Assembly (NCBI RefSeq): GCF_028858725.1 | Contig: NC_084762.1 | Coordinates: 33,881,298-33,945,297 of the forward strand | Reading direction: 5' to 3' | Length of the DNA: 64,000 bases | Source: Colius striatus | Taxonomy: Eukaryota > Chordata > Aves > Coliiformes > Coliidae | Shown: one piece after another, positions 35,601-48,933 of the stretch | How positions within the stretch are numbered: the first letter of the stretch is position 1 | Layout: every line of letters starts with the position of its first letter | The notes under the pieces: generated by a model | Told to the model about the DNA's origin: nothing | Seen by the model: only the letters and a program-made list of their open reading frames with translations | The model's database searches: none | Program-made: the position numbers and the translations under genes

Positions 35601-38600
35601 ATGAAGATGGGTTGCTTGAGGTAGTAAGGATGGCCCAAAATGCTTCCTGCTTCAGACACCTTTCTTCTCACGTTTCAGAATTCGGCAGCAACGAGCCCTT
35701 GCAAACAAAGTTTTACCCTTTTACCCTTTGCAGAAGCAAGTGTTGAAATATCCTGTCTGAACACTCCCCAGCATCAATCCTCATAATGAAGATTTACTTC
35801 TGGCAACAGCAGGTAGGTGATGTGCATGGCCCAAAGTCTGCATAGGTGTTAAGGAACAGTGCTTTGTAAGCTCTTTAGCCTACAGGGACAGATTTATCGC
35901 ATCATGTCTGTGTGACTTCTCTATGAAGACTAAGCATAACTTAAAAGTGGGCAGGAGGTACACCATTCCACTTCAGTGCTGCTGAAAGACAGGAGCATTG
36001 CTTAAAGCCAGGACAAGATACAACATCTCCAACCTAGCAACACATTATGCAAAATAAATCTCTGATTCTACCCTAAAGCCATTTCATCTCTATTTCTCAT
36101 TCTTCTTGCAGTCACTTAAGTCACTGAGTTGTACAGCTTCACATTACAGCACAGCATAAAAACTAAAGGCAGAGGAGACAGGAGGTTGGGCCAGTAGCTG
36201 CACTGAAGCCAGTAGAGAATTCTTGTTCTCTGTGAAGAGGAGACCACAGAGAAAAATCTCTAAGTCCACACAGTAATGTTAGGTGTTGGGAGGAGGGACA
36301 AGGGTGGTTGGGGTAGTGGTAAAAGATGATCTCACACAGCTATCAAGAAAAACAGGAGGGAGGGAGAGGAAAGAAAGCACACCTGACAGACATGTTAAGA
36401 GATGTCTGAACAAGAACAGGGCTGGCCCAAAACCACACACTGCAGTCTCTTGGGAGCAGAAGAAGTAAAAGCAGTTCTGCAACTAAGGGCTTATCAATCA
36501 GTCATATGTATGTGCTTTACTGAACTCCTGAAGAAAGTAATTTAAAAGACGGAAGTCTAAGAACGACTCTAACAGGCACTCAACAGTCAGGAAGAAGAAA
36601 GCAGATACAGACAGCGGGATCAGCATAGGAAGAGAAAGGACAAGATGCACAAAATGCCTACATGCCATAACATTGCATGGAATGACTCTTATCTCCCATT
36701 TCTTTGAATAACTAGGGCCAAATTGCTGACTTCATTTGTATTCCCACTTATGTCGGACTCCCCTAGAACACTTCTTCAGGAGTGATGACTGCTAAGCTGC
36801 AACCTGTGAAACAAGCAGCTGGTGAAGGAAGGATGCACTGAGTCTTCAGTTGACTTACAAGTCAGTCAAAAGAGAGTAATCCACAGAGCCATTCTGTGGA
36901 ACAGGAGAATGAGAATTAAATGCTAAACTGCTCCCATGAGTTCACTATGTACATTTGTATCCACAGCTCTAGCAATCCAGAAGAGGTAGTCAACTTACTT
37001 CCTAGGGAAAAAAAACCAAGGCAACTAACACCAAGTTATAGACTTAATCCAGAAAAAAAAAGACACCACCTTGCGAAAACAAATTCCAGCCTAAGCTTGT
37101 TTAGTTAATTAAGACAAAAGATCTTCCACCCTACCTTTGCTATAAGGTATTGCAGTACAACTGTACCCAACACTTAGCCTCAAAACATGCCCATTCAAGT
37201 TTGCATACTGGATTCAACCCACTTAAAAATTCCTCGGCATAATTTGAAAAACTGAGCATATAATTCATTAACAGCTGATTGATTAGCATTAATCAGCCAT
37301 TTCACTCCTCTCCCACTGTCTCTGTAGCCAAGGGCTGAAGTCATTTACTATAACAGCCATTCAATTTATAAATCTTTGTCACATGTTAAATACGGTCATG
37401 ACTTCAGATTCCCAACAAGTCCTCTCTGAGTCAGCACCACCAGTGGCCCACCTCTTGCACTGACTGTCTGCCCAAATCCAACCAAGTTACTCTCTGCATA
37501 CACACTACAACTCTTATTTCTAGCAAAATTGCTCTACTCTCACCAGAACAGGATTTCCCATGTGTTTTAACTCCAACATTATGGCATGGAACATGTCTGC
37601 CAGTATTTAGTGCTGCAGAAAGTGGAAAAAGTAGACAAAATGCCACACTGATTTAGTGTTTGTTATAGTTCATTCCTGTTTGCACATACAATTAATTCCC
37701 TAAGAACTCTCAAGACAACCACAGCATACCCAGTAGCAGCACAACCCTCTCTCATACAGCTCATCCTCAACTCAGAAGCAGCAACACTAGAAGGGCACGA
37801 CGATGTATTTGTAAGCTTTCAGTGAAATCCAATACAAAACTGAGTACATGTGACCAGTCTGTCACTGTCACACCCAACATCATAAGGTAGTCTCCCTGGG
37901 CCAGTTAGATACCTTTTTCCACTTTGTGTCCTGGGACTCCTCAAATGCATTGATACTCCATTGATTAGAGACCATTAGAGCTACAGCACAGGTTTATTTC
38001 TGGTGAGTTCACAGGTATTTTTTCTCATGCCAGAAGAAGCTTTCAGCTTCTTCACTTTCATCCCCTTCCACAGTCTCACCAATCAGTGCTTCATATATTG
38101 ATGTCTGTACAACTCTTCTTTTCATGATTCTCTCATAAGAAGCAGTCACCATTGGACTAGTACAACCTAGTCTTTGCCACCTACTGAGCTCCCAGTTTCT
38201 GTCTTTCAGTCTCTGGGTGATTTCAAGGCATTGGTCTGCAACAGCCTGGACTGTAGGAAGTTGCTGTTCCCTTATTTCATCTACAAGAAAGACGTGAGTT
38301 TACAAGAACAGAATAAGAATGGACACGTTTGTTTTGACAAGTTTGGGCTTGAAAATGTGAGTGGAGGGCAATGGCAAGTAAAAAAAAAGTTCTCCAATTT
38401 TTACCAGAAACTTATTGAGAAAACATTAATATCTTCTGGCTATTTTTAAAGCTTTACCATTGACTTTCACTGGAGTTAACAGAAGATAATGAAGTCCTTT
38501 GTTTATTGCATTGACTGATGTTGCCCTTTTCTTGGAAGTGAGGCATCCAGGCTTTGGCATCTGTTGCTCTCTCCTGAAATTCTTTGGCACACCAGACTGA

Positions 38601-41600
38601 TCACAAAAGACCCCAACAAATTGCTTGAGCATTTTCAAATATGTCAAATCAGCATTATCGCCCCTCACCCAGTCTGCCCTCCCACACTCCATATAAAGCT
38701 ATTAATTGTGCATGCACCAACTGCTGAAAGAGTTCACACAACTGACATGTTTTCATAAGGTAGTAAGATACCTCCAGCCATTCACTTTCCTGTGGATCCT
38801 CAGCAAAGATGGTCTGCTGAGACTTCAGGCATGAGAGTAAAAAAACCAATCAGACAAACCAACCAAGTCAGGGCTTCACGTCATCAGAAACCAATGCTGC
38901 TTCTGCAGCTGGTAGTGTGGAGAAGACATTTCATGACATCTGCTACTGGAATCCTCCAGACTCCAACAATTGCAGCCTTTCTAGCCAGCAGAAAACCCCT
39001 TGCTTCACAGGAGAGAGGAGATAAGAAGTCATCTGTCTCATACAGTCATGGTCCCATGAGACTACTGCGGCAGTCAGCTTGCATCTTGTCAGCACAGGTA
39101 TGTTTGTGAAGAACTTAAAACAGCTTGTGCAAACCACTGTATGGCCACCTACACATCTGTGGAAGTCACAGCTTAGCTCAAAGTGCTGAGAAGACCTACA
39201 TAATTCTCGCAAGTAGAAACAGTGGCCACAACCAGCATACTGAAGTGGCATTAGGGTTGGAGGGAAACCAGCAGTGAACACCTGCTTCCCTAAGTCAGAC
39301 TCATAAGCAAGGTTCCAGTGCATTGCTTTTCAAAGGCACACAAAGGATGCAATCAAGTCCTACAAGGATAGGAAACCATTCATTTTGGATGTTTCTAGCA
39401 TGAAAATCTGTTCATTTCTACTCCACTGTCAGACAGCAAAGGCATTTTCTGCAAAGCCAGAAATAAGATAAACAGTGAATTCTCCCTTCCTCAGACATGA
39501 TAGGCCAGGGGAAAGCTGCTCTCCTCGTTCAGCAGAGGCAGCTGCTGAAGAAAGGCAGAGAGCCATCCAGGGTGGACAGGGCAGTATTGCCAAAATCAGC
39601 AACAGTTTCAACAGCTTCAGCATCTCATTCTCTGTCAGCTGATGAAGCAGCTGCCCTTCTGTTGAGGCATAGCTGAGCTATTGGAGAAGTAACTGAAACA
39701 GAGATGAACACTGCGGATAGATTTCCTTGAAGAGTCTCATTAGCAGAGCAACTAGAGCCCGATCTCCTCCCTCTTTACTATAAAAACATAAGAACATATC
39801 CTTTATTAAACTCCACTTGCAAGCGATTTCAGAGAAACAGGGAGAAGGGCACACTTAATAACAGAACATGACTGGAAGGGCTAGACCTTATTTAAAAAGT
39901 CAATAAAGCGTGTGTTTTCATATAAGAAACAAAATTCAACCCTTATTTGTTTTGGAGGAGAATAAGGGAGATTGGTGTGCTGCTCCCCTTGCCTCCCCAA
40001 TTTTGAATCTATCTCACTGCTCCTGGCAACAACAAACAAAATTCAGCTCATCCCTAGGAGAGGTTTGCTCCTAAAGTGAGCGGGAAACCCAGGCACGTGC
40101 TGGGTGGAGAGAGGAAAACCACTTGGAGATTCTTGCATTGCTTCAAAGATTAATCTAACATTTTAATTTTAGACCAGAAGCAGCACAGCAAGATAGGGAT
40201 TTTGTTTTTAAAGGGCAATTAGAGCCATCCTCCTCTATTTGTTCTTTCTTTAGAAGAAATGGTTCTATTGTCTTGACATTTTGGAAAGGAAAAGCCCCAC
40301 TGTGATTGTTTTACAGCAGTTACGAAATGCAGCAGCCATACAATATGCAGCCCTAGGTTTGTGGTTTTGGTTCTCTTTCAGGTGCCCTGCCCGGGCTCTG
40401 GAGGCATGAAATCATTTGCCCCACAGCTCTGCTACTGGTCATTTATCTAAGGAGAAAATCACTGATGACTGCAAACCAAGATAAACACCCCAACGTGCAC
40501 AATGGAAGAACTCTGAAAAACAATATGCTCTTTTAAAGATAGCCTACCCATTGCTTTTCCATCTTAGTCACTGCCTCTACCACATCAGCCTATTCAAGCT
40601 CATTTTACTCCTGTGGAGGATATAATAATATTTGGCTTACACTTAAGAACAAGTTACCCTGGAAAGCATATTGCCAGATTCATAGTCTCAAAACACCAAG
40701 GCAAACAGCCATTACCTGTCCTACTGAAGTGGCATCTGAAGAGTCATCTTAAAAGTCCTTTAATCTCTTGAGAAAAATTGCCAGCACCAAACGAATCGTG
40801 GTGATATTGCCTGCTAGCTAAGGTCAAGAGCTCCGCAATACATTGCTGTATGATCCTATCAGGCATGAGAAATGCAGAACTCCTCACATGGCAGCAGCCA
40901 CCTCACAACACTTACAATGAAAATGGACATATACCAAGCAAGTGAACAAGGAAGATGAATTTTCTGACTGTAAGCAGTTCCCTAGGGACATCCGAGATTC
41001 CTGAAAATCTTGCTGTCTGCAAGGTGTGTGATTTTTATGCAGCAAGTCCGCAACTTTATTTCACAGAGGAAATTTTGGGCAGCCCCGATCAGGAAACACC
41101 ATGACAAAAGCCCACTGCACCTTTGAAAGCAGCGTCCTTATTTATCCCATAGAGCAGTCATTCTTTAAACAAAAAAAAAACCACCCACAATTTTAGCCTC
41201 ACTTTAGGGAGGGAAAAAAAGTTTGATTCCAGATTTCCCACAGTAACTAATAAGATTAAAAAAAAGTTGCCTGGTAAGATGCAAGAGCTGTACTTATCCA
41301 ATCGATTTCATGCCATGACACTGACAGTAAAACATCTTCCTGCCAACAGCTGGCTCTTACTAATCCTTCCATTCAACCTGCTGAAACATGACTTTGCACC
41401 CAAGGCCACATGCAAAAGTATCTGGCTCAGAAGCAGAAAAGGAGATGTTGTTAAGCAGGATGAGCTCCACACCTTTCCTTTCTATCCCCACAAAGGAACA
41501 CAAACAATGTTTGATGCCAGGTCCCGCAAGACCTGGGATCCAGGCGACAGACAGGAAATGCTTCTTTAAAAATGGGGGTAGAAACTCACACTACAAATTA

Positions 41601-44600
41601 GGTACAGCCCAGTGCAGGTGGCCACGAGGCTGTAATGCAAATCAACCTTAATTTCACATTGATTAATCTTAAACCAGAGATTCATAAATATAAGAGGCTA
41701 AGTCGTCAAAAGCCTGCTGTGAATTCCTTAAGCCTTACTAAGATTGCTGACTTAGATATGAAGATCAAGGAGATGAACAGCAACTTCCAACAGAAGTGAA
41801 CTCCAGCAAAGAACATTTTAAGAAGTCAACAGAAACTGGGCTGGACAACAAAGTCTAAACCCAAGCAGGTTGGTTGAAGGCACTCCAGCCCTTTCCTGAT
41901 AGAACATACCATGTTTAAATGGAATCAAGTTTTTATGCCTCGATCCAGGGAGGATTTCCTTTTCTAGGACAGAGTAGCATAGTATTTCCTTCCCTCAAAT
42001 AAAAGCAGCAAAACTAGGTCTTCTGAACTTAACTCGATCCAGCAATGCTGGCATTGAGTGCTGGGCAAAATAAAAGAGAATTTCTGTTTAAAATAACATA
42101 ATGGTTCACTCAGAGACTACCTTTATGCTAAGACTCAGGAAATGGATGGCAGAAGTTTTATTATAACTAGAGGGGGAACATTTTTCTTTAATAATCTCCA
42201 CAACTGAAGTTACTCAGGTGTGTCTCCAGCAGACCTAGTCTCAGACACATTGCATAGTCAAAAGATGAAATCATCATCAGTGCAAAAACCAGTCTAGCCA
42301 CCGAAGACAGAGGCTTTTCTCACACTCAAGTACTTCACAGTAAACATCTAGTGTACCTGAATAGAGTATGGCCAAGAACCACTGTAAGCAGCAAGCTCCT
42401 CAAGAGGAGACAAAATAAAGAGCACCAACTACAGATTCAGTAAGCGAGAGCTCTGCAAAGGACCGAGTCTCTGAGTTGTGCAACTGCATCACCACACCAG
42501 CACCTCCTCAGTGAAGGGTTTAAGAAACACTGACAGACTAGAGATTAACACATTACTCTCTCCTGCATCAGGAGTGTTCCCAAACACACAGACATAGAAC
42601 AATTAATGGCTGATTGATGGTCAGAATTGCTTCCCCAAACATATGGTGTGATAAGCTTATGTGAGGCATGTGCCCTTTAGAACACAGTATCCTTAATTCG
42701 TTTTAGTTTTTATTTATTGACTAGTCTCATCAGTCAATAATATTCTCTCCTTCCTCTCCCATCCTAGGCAATTTCAGACATTGGTGGGGGAGAGGAAGCA
42801 ATACATTTCTTACATTCTCCCAAAAAACCCCCCAAAAAACAACTTACGGCTTTGGGATTTCAGTTTTAACAACAAGCAAGTAGTTGCACAGATGGTGTCG
42901 GAAATTGCAGCAGTAAGATCATAATCCAAGGACAACAGCATTGCACAAGTTCACTTACATTTTCCAACCTATCAGTTGTTTGCTACATAAAGCAAATACG
43001 TAAACTTGGACTTCTGAGGATCAGAATAACACATTAGATCAAGCAGTTTGAAAACAAAGTCGTCCAGAGACATAGAGAGCAAAGGGTGAGATACATCTCC
43101 AAAATCACAGCAGATTGCACCATGGCATCTCCAGCATATAGCTAAACTATATTGTTCTGGAACGAAAACTACAAGTGTCATAGAGGAGATGACTGAGAAC
43201 TTGTTACTTGCTCCACCTGTTCACACAGGTAAGAAATCCATCATCCAGAAACTCGCTGCAGGCAAATTGTAGCACACACGATATATAGCACCAATTCCTC
43301 CTGCACCTTGGCAACATAAAATCAGCAGTGCCCACAATGGAAGCTAGTACTTAACTTCTAGTGGGTCCCATCTTTCTCACGCTACCCTTACTTGCCCTTT
43401 TCTCGAGAAAATTTTAATGTTTGATTTTTCTTCTAGTCACCTTCCTAACCATTCAAATCTGGGCAAAATACTCCAAAGCATATACCTGTAGCAAAAGGTC
43501 CACATGCACTTCTAAATTGCTCTGCAGAAGCACAGAGCACCTGAGGACAACTTCTACCACATACCACTTATTTAATATGCAGGAGCTGAAAAGCACCTCA
43601 AAAGACCATTTAGCACAATTCTCTATAGCAAGACAAAAAACTTTTCTCACCAGAAGAGCAGCAAGATTATGAGAAAAGGGCTCCTGGCAACTTTCAGCAA
43701 GTGTGAAAGATAACTATTTAAAAAAGAAAAAAAGAAACCACATACACACACAAAATCACCCGCAAACCAGAAAAAAATCCACACCAAAATACTCCAACCC
43801 ACTGAATGGGAGCATGAAGGTCTGCAACACATCTCCACATGTGGGTCTGCAGACATAGAAGGCTGAGATTCACCACTTCCAGCCTTCCCTCTGGGCAATC
43901 TGTCCTTACCACCAAACTAGAGCTAGTTGTGAATGATCAAGTAATTTGGCTCACTTGAACCAACCTATAAGACAACAATATAGAAGGTCCCATAGGTCTC
44001 TTGCCACAGACCAAAGACCAAACACCCAGCACGTCAGGTGAGTTGCGTGGGCCTTGAGAATGCAGCCTCTGGTTTTGTTTTAGGTATGCCTGCGGTAAAA
44101 CAGAAGGAATAGTTTCGTAAGCCTGTTCCCCTTCTCCCTACTCACCTCTAGACCTTTTTTTTGAGATGAGAGGGTAACAGCAAATAAAGGAAACAGGACA
44201 TTAAATTGAGGCTGCCCTGTGTCAAATGGTTTCTCAGATGGCAGGCAGTGTGCTACTTTTATTGATGAGTGCATCCCACCACATTTGCCTTTGCAGTGTG
44301 ATTTTCTATGGTGTTCTCTACTTTGCCATTGAAAAGACTGGATGAAGGTACTGACATGAAAAGCAGCTTTTACAACTGCTTTTCAAGTGGCATCCCCCAC
44401 TTGCAGCATTGCTTACAAAGTGGCTCAAACCTGGGAGTGGTGAGGGAGGAGAACGTAGAGATGTCAATCACACGGGCTAGGTGCTGAGCTGCTGCTGGGG
44501 CATGGAGAGAGCAGGTATCTGGGAAGTGGCAGCCAGGGCAAAGACATTGGCACAGAGGGTCCAGTTGGGACTGCTTACTTGTGGAGTGGGAAAGGTGGCA

Positions 44601-45474
44601 GGAGCCATTCCGCTTAACTCAAGAGCTCCCCAGCTGAGGAACCTCCTCCCAAGAAAGGTCATTTACCATCAGCTTGCACCAGGCTTCTGGGACGTTGTTG
44701 TGCAGGGCCATAGGAAAAGGAAAGCTGTATGCTTTGCTGGGCTGCAGAGTCTGAAAGCAGATTTTGGTCCTATATAATAAACTCTCTTTTAAAAAGAGAT
44801 TGTAACTTGTGGGAAGTTTTGGCACAGAATGTAAATTCCTCCCCCGCCTTTTATATGCCTCTAAGAGCTTCAAGCAATAATCAAAACACTCCCAAGACTT
44901 TCAGTTGCTGTCTCAGCTTAATAGAAGACCATATACTTCCCCCCCTACAGACACATGCATGCCCTCCTCAGTTTTCCAAAGATCCACTTTTGCCAGAATA
45001 AAGTTAAAGGTCTGGAAGTAAGGGGAACAGGCTGCATAAACTACACTCACAGCATGAAAGAGTGCTTAGGAAAGGGGAGAGGAAGGCACAAGGGGAACAG
45101 TGTGCTTTCCTCCAGATTGAAGATACCAAATGAGAGTGGTTTTGTTCATTTCCAGTGAAAAAAAACAATAAATTCTTATTAGTATGCATACTATAATTCA
45201 AAGTCTCGTGAGCCTCAGTGCAATACTGATATGAAAGAAACTGCCAAGCAAAAAATTATTGTACTGCATAAAACTGGGTATAAGCGGGAAAAAACTCAGC
45301 AAGTAAGCTTTCCTCCTCTTCAAAAGGAGTTTAAACTCAACACACCAGTATTTCATTTCCTCTCTCCATCACCCCAGTCACTGATGCTTTCAAGGTCAAG
45401 AGCAATTGCCTACACCATTTTCCCCAGCTGGTTCAGGAAGAAAATGACCAAGGTGCATGCAAAGGGGGATTGAA

Positions 45475-45640
45475 ATGATAGGACAAGGGGCAATGGGTAT
45501 AAGCTGGAACATAAAGAGGTTCCAAACAAATACAAGAAAGGGTCCTGTGTGACCTACTCTAGGTGGTTCTGCTCTGGCAGGGGGGTTCGACTAGATGATC
45601 TCTCGGGGTCCCTTCCAGCCCCTGAGATTCTGTGAAATTA
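45475..45640 (+). mobile_element. CR1 LINE 3'-end fragment
   Basis: Contains GGACAAGGGGCAATGGGTAT, AAGCTGGAACATAAAGAGGT, then GTGTGACCTACTCTAGGTGG, GGGGTTCGACTAGATGATC and CCCTTCCAGCCCCTGAGATT. Compared with the copy at 51.9-52.3 kb it lacks about 100 bp in the middle (the CTGCCCAGAGGGGT to GACATGTTC segment), so it carries an internal deletion. Confidence 0.9.
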
Positions 45641-46113
45641 AGCTAGGAAAACAGTATAACTGTAGAGAGAGCCCTGTGCTTTCAGGAGGGTTTGTTTCTC
45701 AGCCCTAAACCTCCTTTAGTCCCACTCCTCACATAGCCACTCAGTTTTCAGTGAAGCCACTTTTCTTTTCAGTCCCCAGAGCCGTGAGTCATCATCGAAG
45801 GACTGAGGTTAGCCTCTGGAAACCACCGATTTTTTTTTTCCTTCCTGAAATGCTTCGTGATAGAGCCATAACAAAGTTTTAAAGAAAAATCTGAAGCTGG
45901 AGGGCATGCACTTTTTCCCTGTCACCTAGCAACCTTTTTTAGTGCACAAACACCTGTATTAACACTGCTGAAGAGCTGGTTCATACCACTCAAGCTAGAA
46001 AAATTTAAGTGCATCAGAACAAATTTCTGTTTCTAGTATAGTGAATATCTGGTGCTAGCCACACATGGTAATTCCCGTCCTCCACTTCTCAAAAAGAGGG
46101 CATAGCACAGAGG

Positions 46114-46134
46114 AAAAAAAAAAAAAAAAAAAAA
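46114..46134. repeat. Poly(A) tract of 21 A
   Basis: An uninterrupted A run. No retrocopied gene was recognised on its 5' side, so it is listed as a simple repeat. Confidence 0.9.
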
Positions 46135-48910
46135 GCATGTACTACTGTTAGTTTAGCCCTGAAGTGCCAAGGCCAAGGGCACTGCTCTCCTGTCCATGGC
46201 AGAGGGCTGCTCTTACAGCCCACTCCAGATGCTGAGCACAGGAATTCAAGCTTTGCACCACACTAATACAGCTATGTGGCTTCTGGAGGAAAACCAGTGA
46301 TGAACAGCCAAGAGAGTGAAGAAGCAGACAAAATGCAACCGGCCTGTACAGCTAGGCCCTTAGATACTTGTTCTGCTTGTGTTTTCAGGTCGAAGGTTTT
46401 TCCTTGGTAACTACAAAAACTAAACAACTTGCAGAAGCACCTTAGGAGCTGACCACCAGCTCTGGAAGAAAAAGCTTTGCAAATAAAAACACCTAGCGTT
46501 GACAGAGCTAAATAAAGCAACTGATTTAGCTAACTAGGAATATGTTAACTGTAACATATTTTCCCAGGAATGACTGTTTAACTCTTTGAAGCTACGAGCA
46601 ATAGCATGTACCACAGTGCATGTCTCTCCAGCCTGGAAGAAGGATATATCCTCTGCTGCTTTAATTTTCTACTCCTTGAGTTTTTCCTTGAAAGTCTCCA
46701 CCCCTAACACTGCCTTCTCATCTAACCGTCCCCAAGCACTTGGGCTAAATTAAACAAAAATTATACAAAAAAAAATATCAAAGCCAGCTGATTATTTATT
46801 AAACTAACAGGATACATTTTGTCTTTGGTAGAACTGAACACTCCTGGTAGCTGTAGCCTTTAAACTGTACTTGGGGGGGGCAGGGGGAAAGGAAGGAAGC
46901 AGTGTTTCACTTTAGGAGAGCACATTGAGAAGTTATGTTACTTAAAAGCCATCTGCCTATCAAAATGAAACTGTACATGCACGTAAGACTTAACAAGCTA
47001 TAAACAAGCATCAATAGCTACTCTCACATTTCAGTGCTAATAGCTGGCTTTGATCACGTTTCTTTAGACTATCCCTTTAAACCATTCTCAACTCTCTCAA
47101 CTCCTGTGGAGCCCATCTTCCACATCTGCCGATTAAAAGAAGCAACAGAAATTGGAATTAATAGGGGTGCAAGGAGGAAGTTAGTGGTCTTTGTTTCTGT
47201 CCCAAAAGCTTTATCAGGATGCAGAGATGTCCATAATGGGCCAGTAACACGTGTAAATGAAAAAAGCAGCCAGTTATGTACATGGAAGGGCATTCCTAAA
47301 TTTTTCCAGACAATTCTGAATACTTTGTTTCCTGTGAGAAAATAAGCATTGGACTAGAGATCTCTTAATCAGGAAACAGACATGCCAGGTATTTCTAGAA
47401 TGCTAATGAATGTACAGAACAGGGATTATCTGCTGCCAGGCTCAGCTGATACCGGGACTCTCAGCATCTGAACTCCCTCCTGCTTTTATCCAAGTCATAG
47501 TTTGCAGAAAGATCTTTTTCTTGAAAACAAAACAATATGCGAAGTCAGTTCCCCAATGGATACAGAAAGCTACATGCAGAGCTACAGGAAGGCAGAGTTA
47601 AGAAGCCACTTGCATCAGGGATTGTTTTCTTCAGCTGGTTGGGGAAAAGAGAGAAAACACATCCAAGACAAGAATGTGCAATAAAATCAGATAAAGGAAT
47701 GTTAGTCACTCCTGGCTTTCCCTCAAAACAGGAGTCAAAGATTTTCCACCATTCATTCACAAGATATCTAAACAGTGAGTCTTGCTGAAAGAATGGGGGG
47801 GAGGGGGGTTAGGAAAAGTGCGAGGAGGCACAGAAGGTTGCTCTTCTCAGCCTACTAATACAAGCTCCCAAAAGTGCTTTTCCTTCATCCATGTGCTAAA
47901 AGCCAAAGCAATCCCTGCAGCATCAGCAGGCGCTGTGGTCTGGGCTGGGTCCCAGCCAGCGCAGAGTGCAAACACAGTATGAAATGCATTCATACTTTCC
48001 CACTGAGACAAAGCCTGAAAAGCCTAACCGCTGCTCCATCCTCTGTGCTGTCTCTTCCCAGTTAAGCCTCCTGATATTGCTCCTAAATAAAAATGCCCCT
48101 GACTGCTTCCATCAATGTTTACACAAAGAAGAGGCTGAGGGTCATGGGCTGGAATGCTGAGAAGACCAGGCACACTGCTGCAAACGTGTCCACTCTTCTT
48201 TGGATTTGGCTTAGGTACTCAGTGGCTTTGCTGTTACAATTTGGCATCCATTTACACAAACACCACTGCGGTTCTCAGAGAAGGAGGATTGTAATTGAAA
48301 CCACCAAAAATAACCATTGGCATACAACACTTGTTATTTAGCACAGACCCCCTTCAGCAGTTTTCATGGTTGTGATTCAGCAGACACAGTGACAACACTC
48401 CAAAATCAGGTCTCTCCTTTTTCTCCAAAAGGACCATGGAGATGCACAGAGCAGTCTAGAAGAGGACCTCATGCCTCAGGCTTAACCAATTTACCACGGC
48501 ACTGCATCCCAACCACAGGAGAAAATACAGATTAATGCAGTTGCAGTCAGAGAACTGTGCTAAGCCTTCACAAAGCCTCTCCCAGGGTGCCCTCTCCCCA
48601 CAGGCAAAGTGGACCTGGGCTATTCCCAGCAGCTGATGAGTCAAATAGTTTCGTTATGAAATGCTTGCTTAAGACCAGAGTTGTTATTTAAAGAGGCAGT
48701 ATCTCACCTGCCTCACAAAGATAATACAGGTACATGAGACAACACACCCAGAATGTAGTTCCTCTCTTTACCTGCAGAAGTGATGTGCTCTGAAGCAGCT
48801 TTTCTTTGCTTTAAATGTGTCATGCTAGCACAGGAGTTGTTCACTCAGCTTCTGCTGAGATAATAAAGATGGACATTTAACACCTCCCAGCAGCTGCAAA
48901 AGCTAATGAA

Positions 48911-48933
48911 TACACATACACACACAAACACAC
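48911..48933. repeat. Imperfect (CA)n tract
   Basis: TACACATACACACACAAACA and the next few bases form an interrupted CA repeat. Confidence 0.75.

Noticed and set aside
46060-46134. Processed pseudogene ending in the 21-A tract
   Set aside because: No coding similarity or target-site duplication was seen upstream of the A run.
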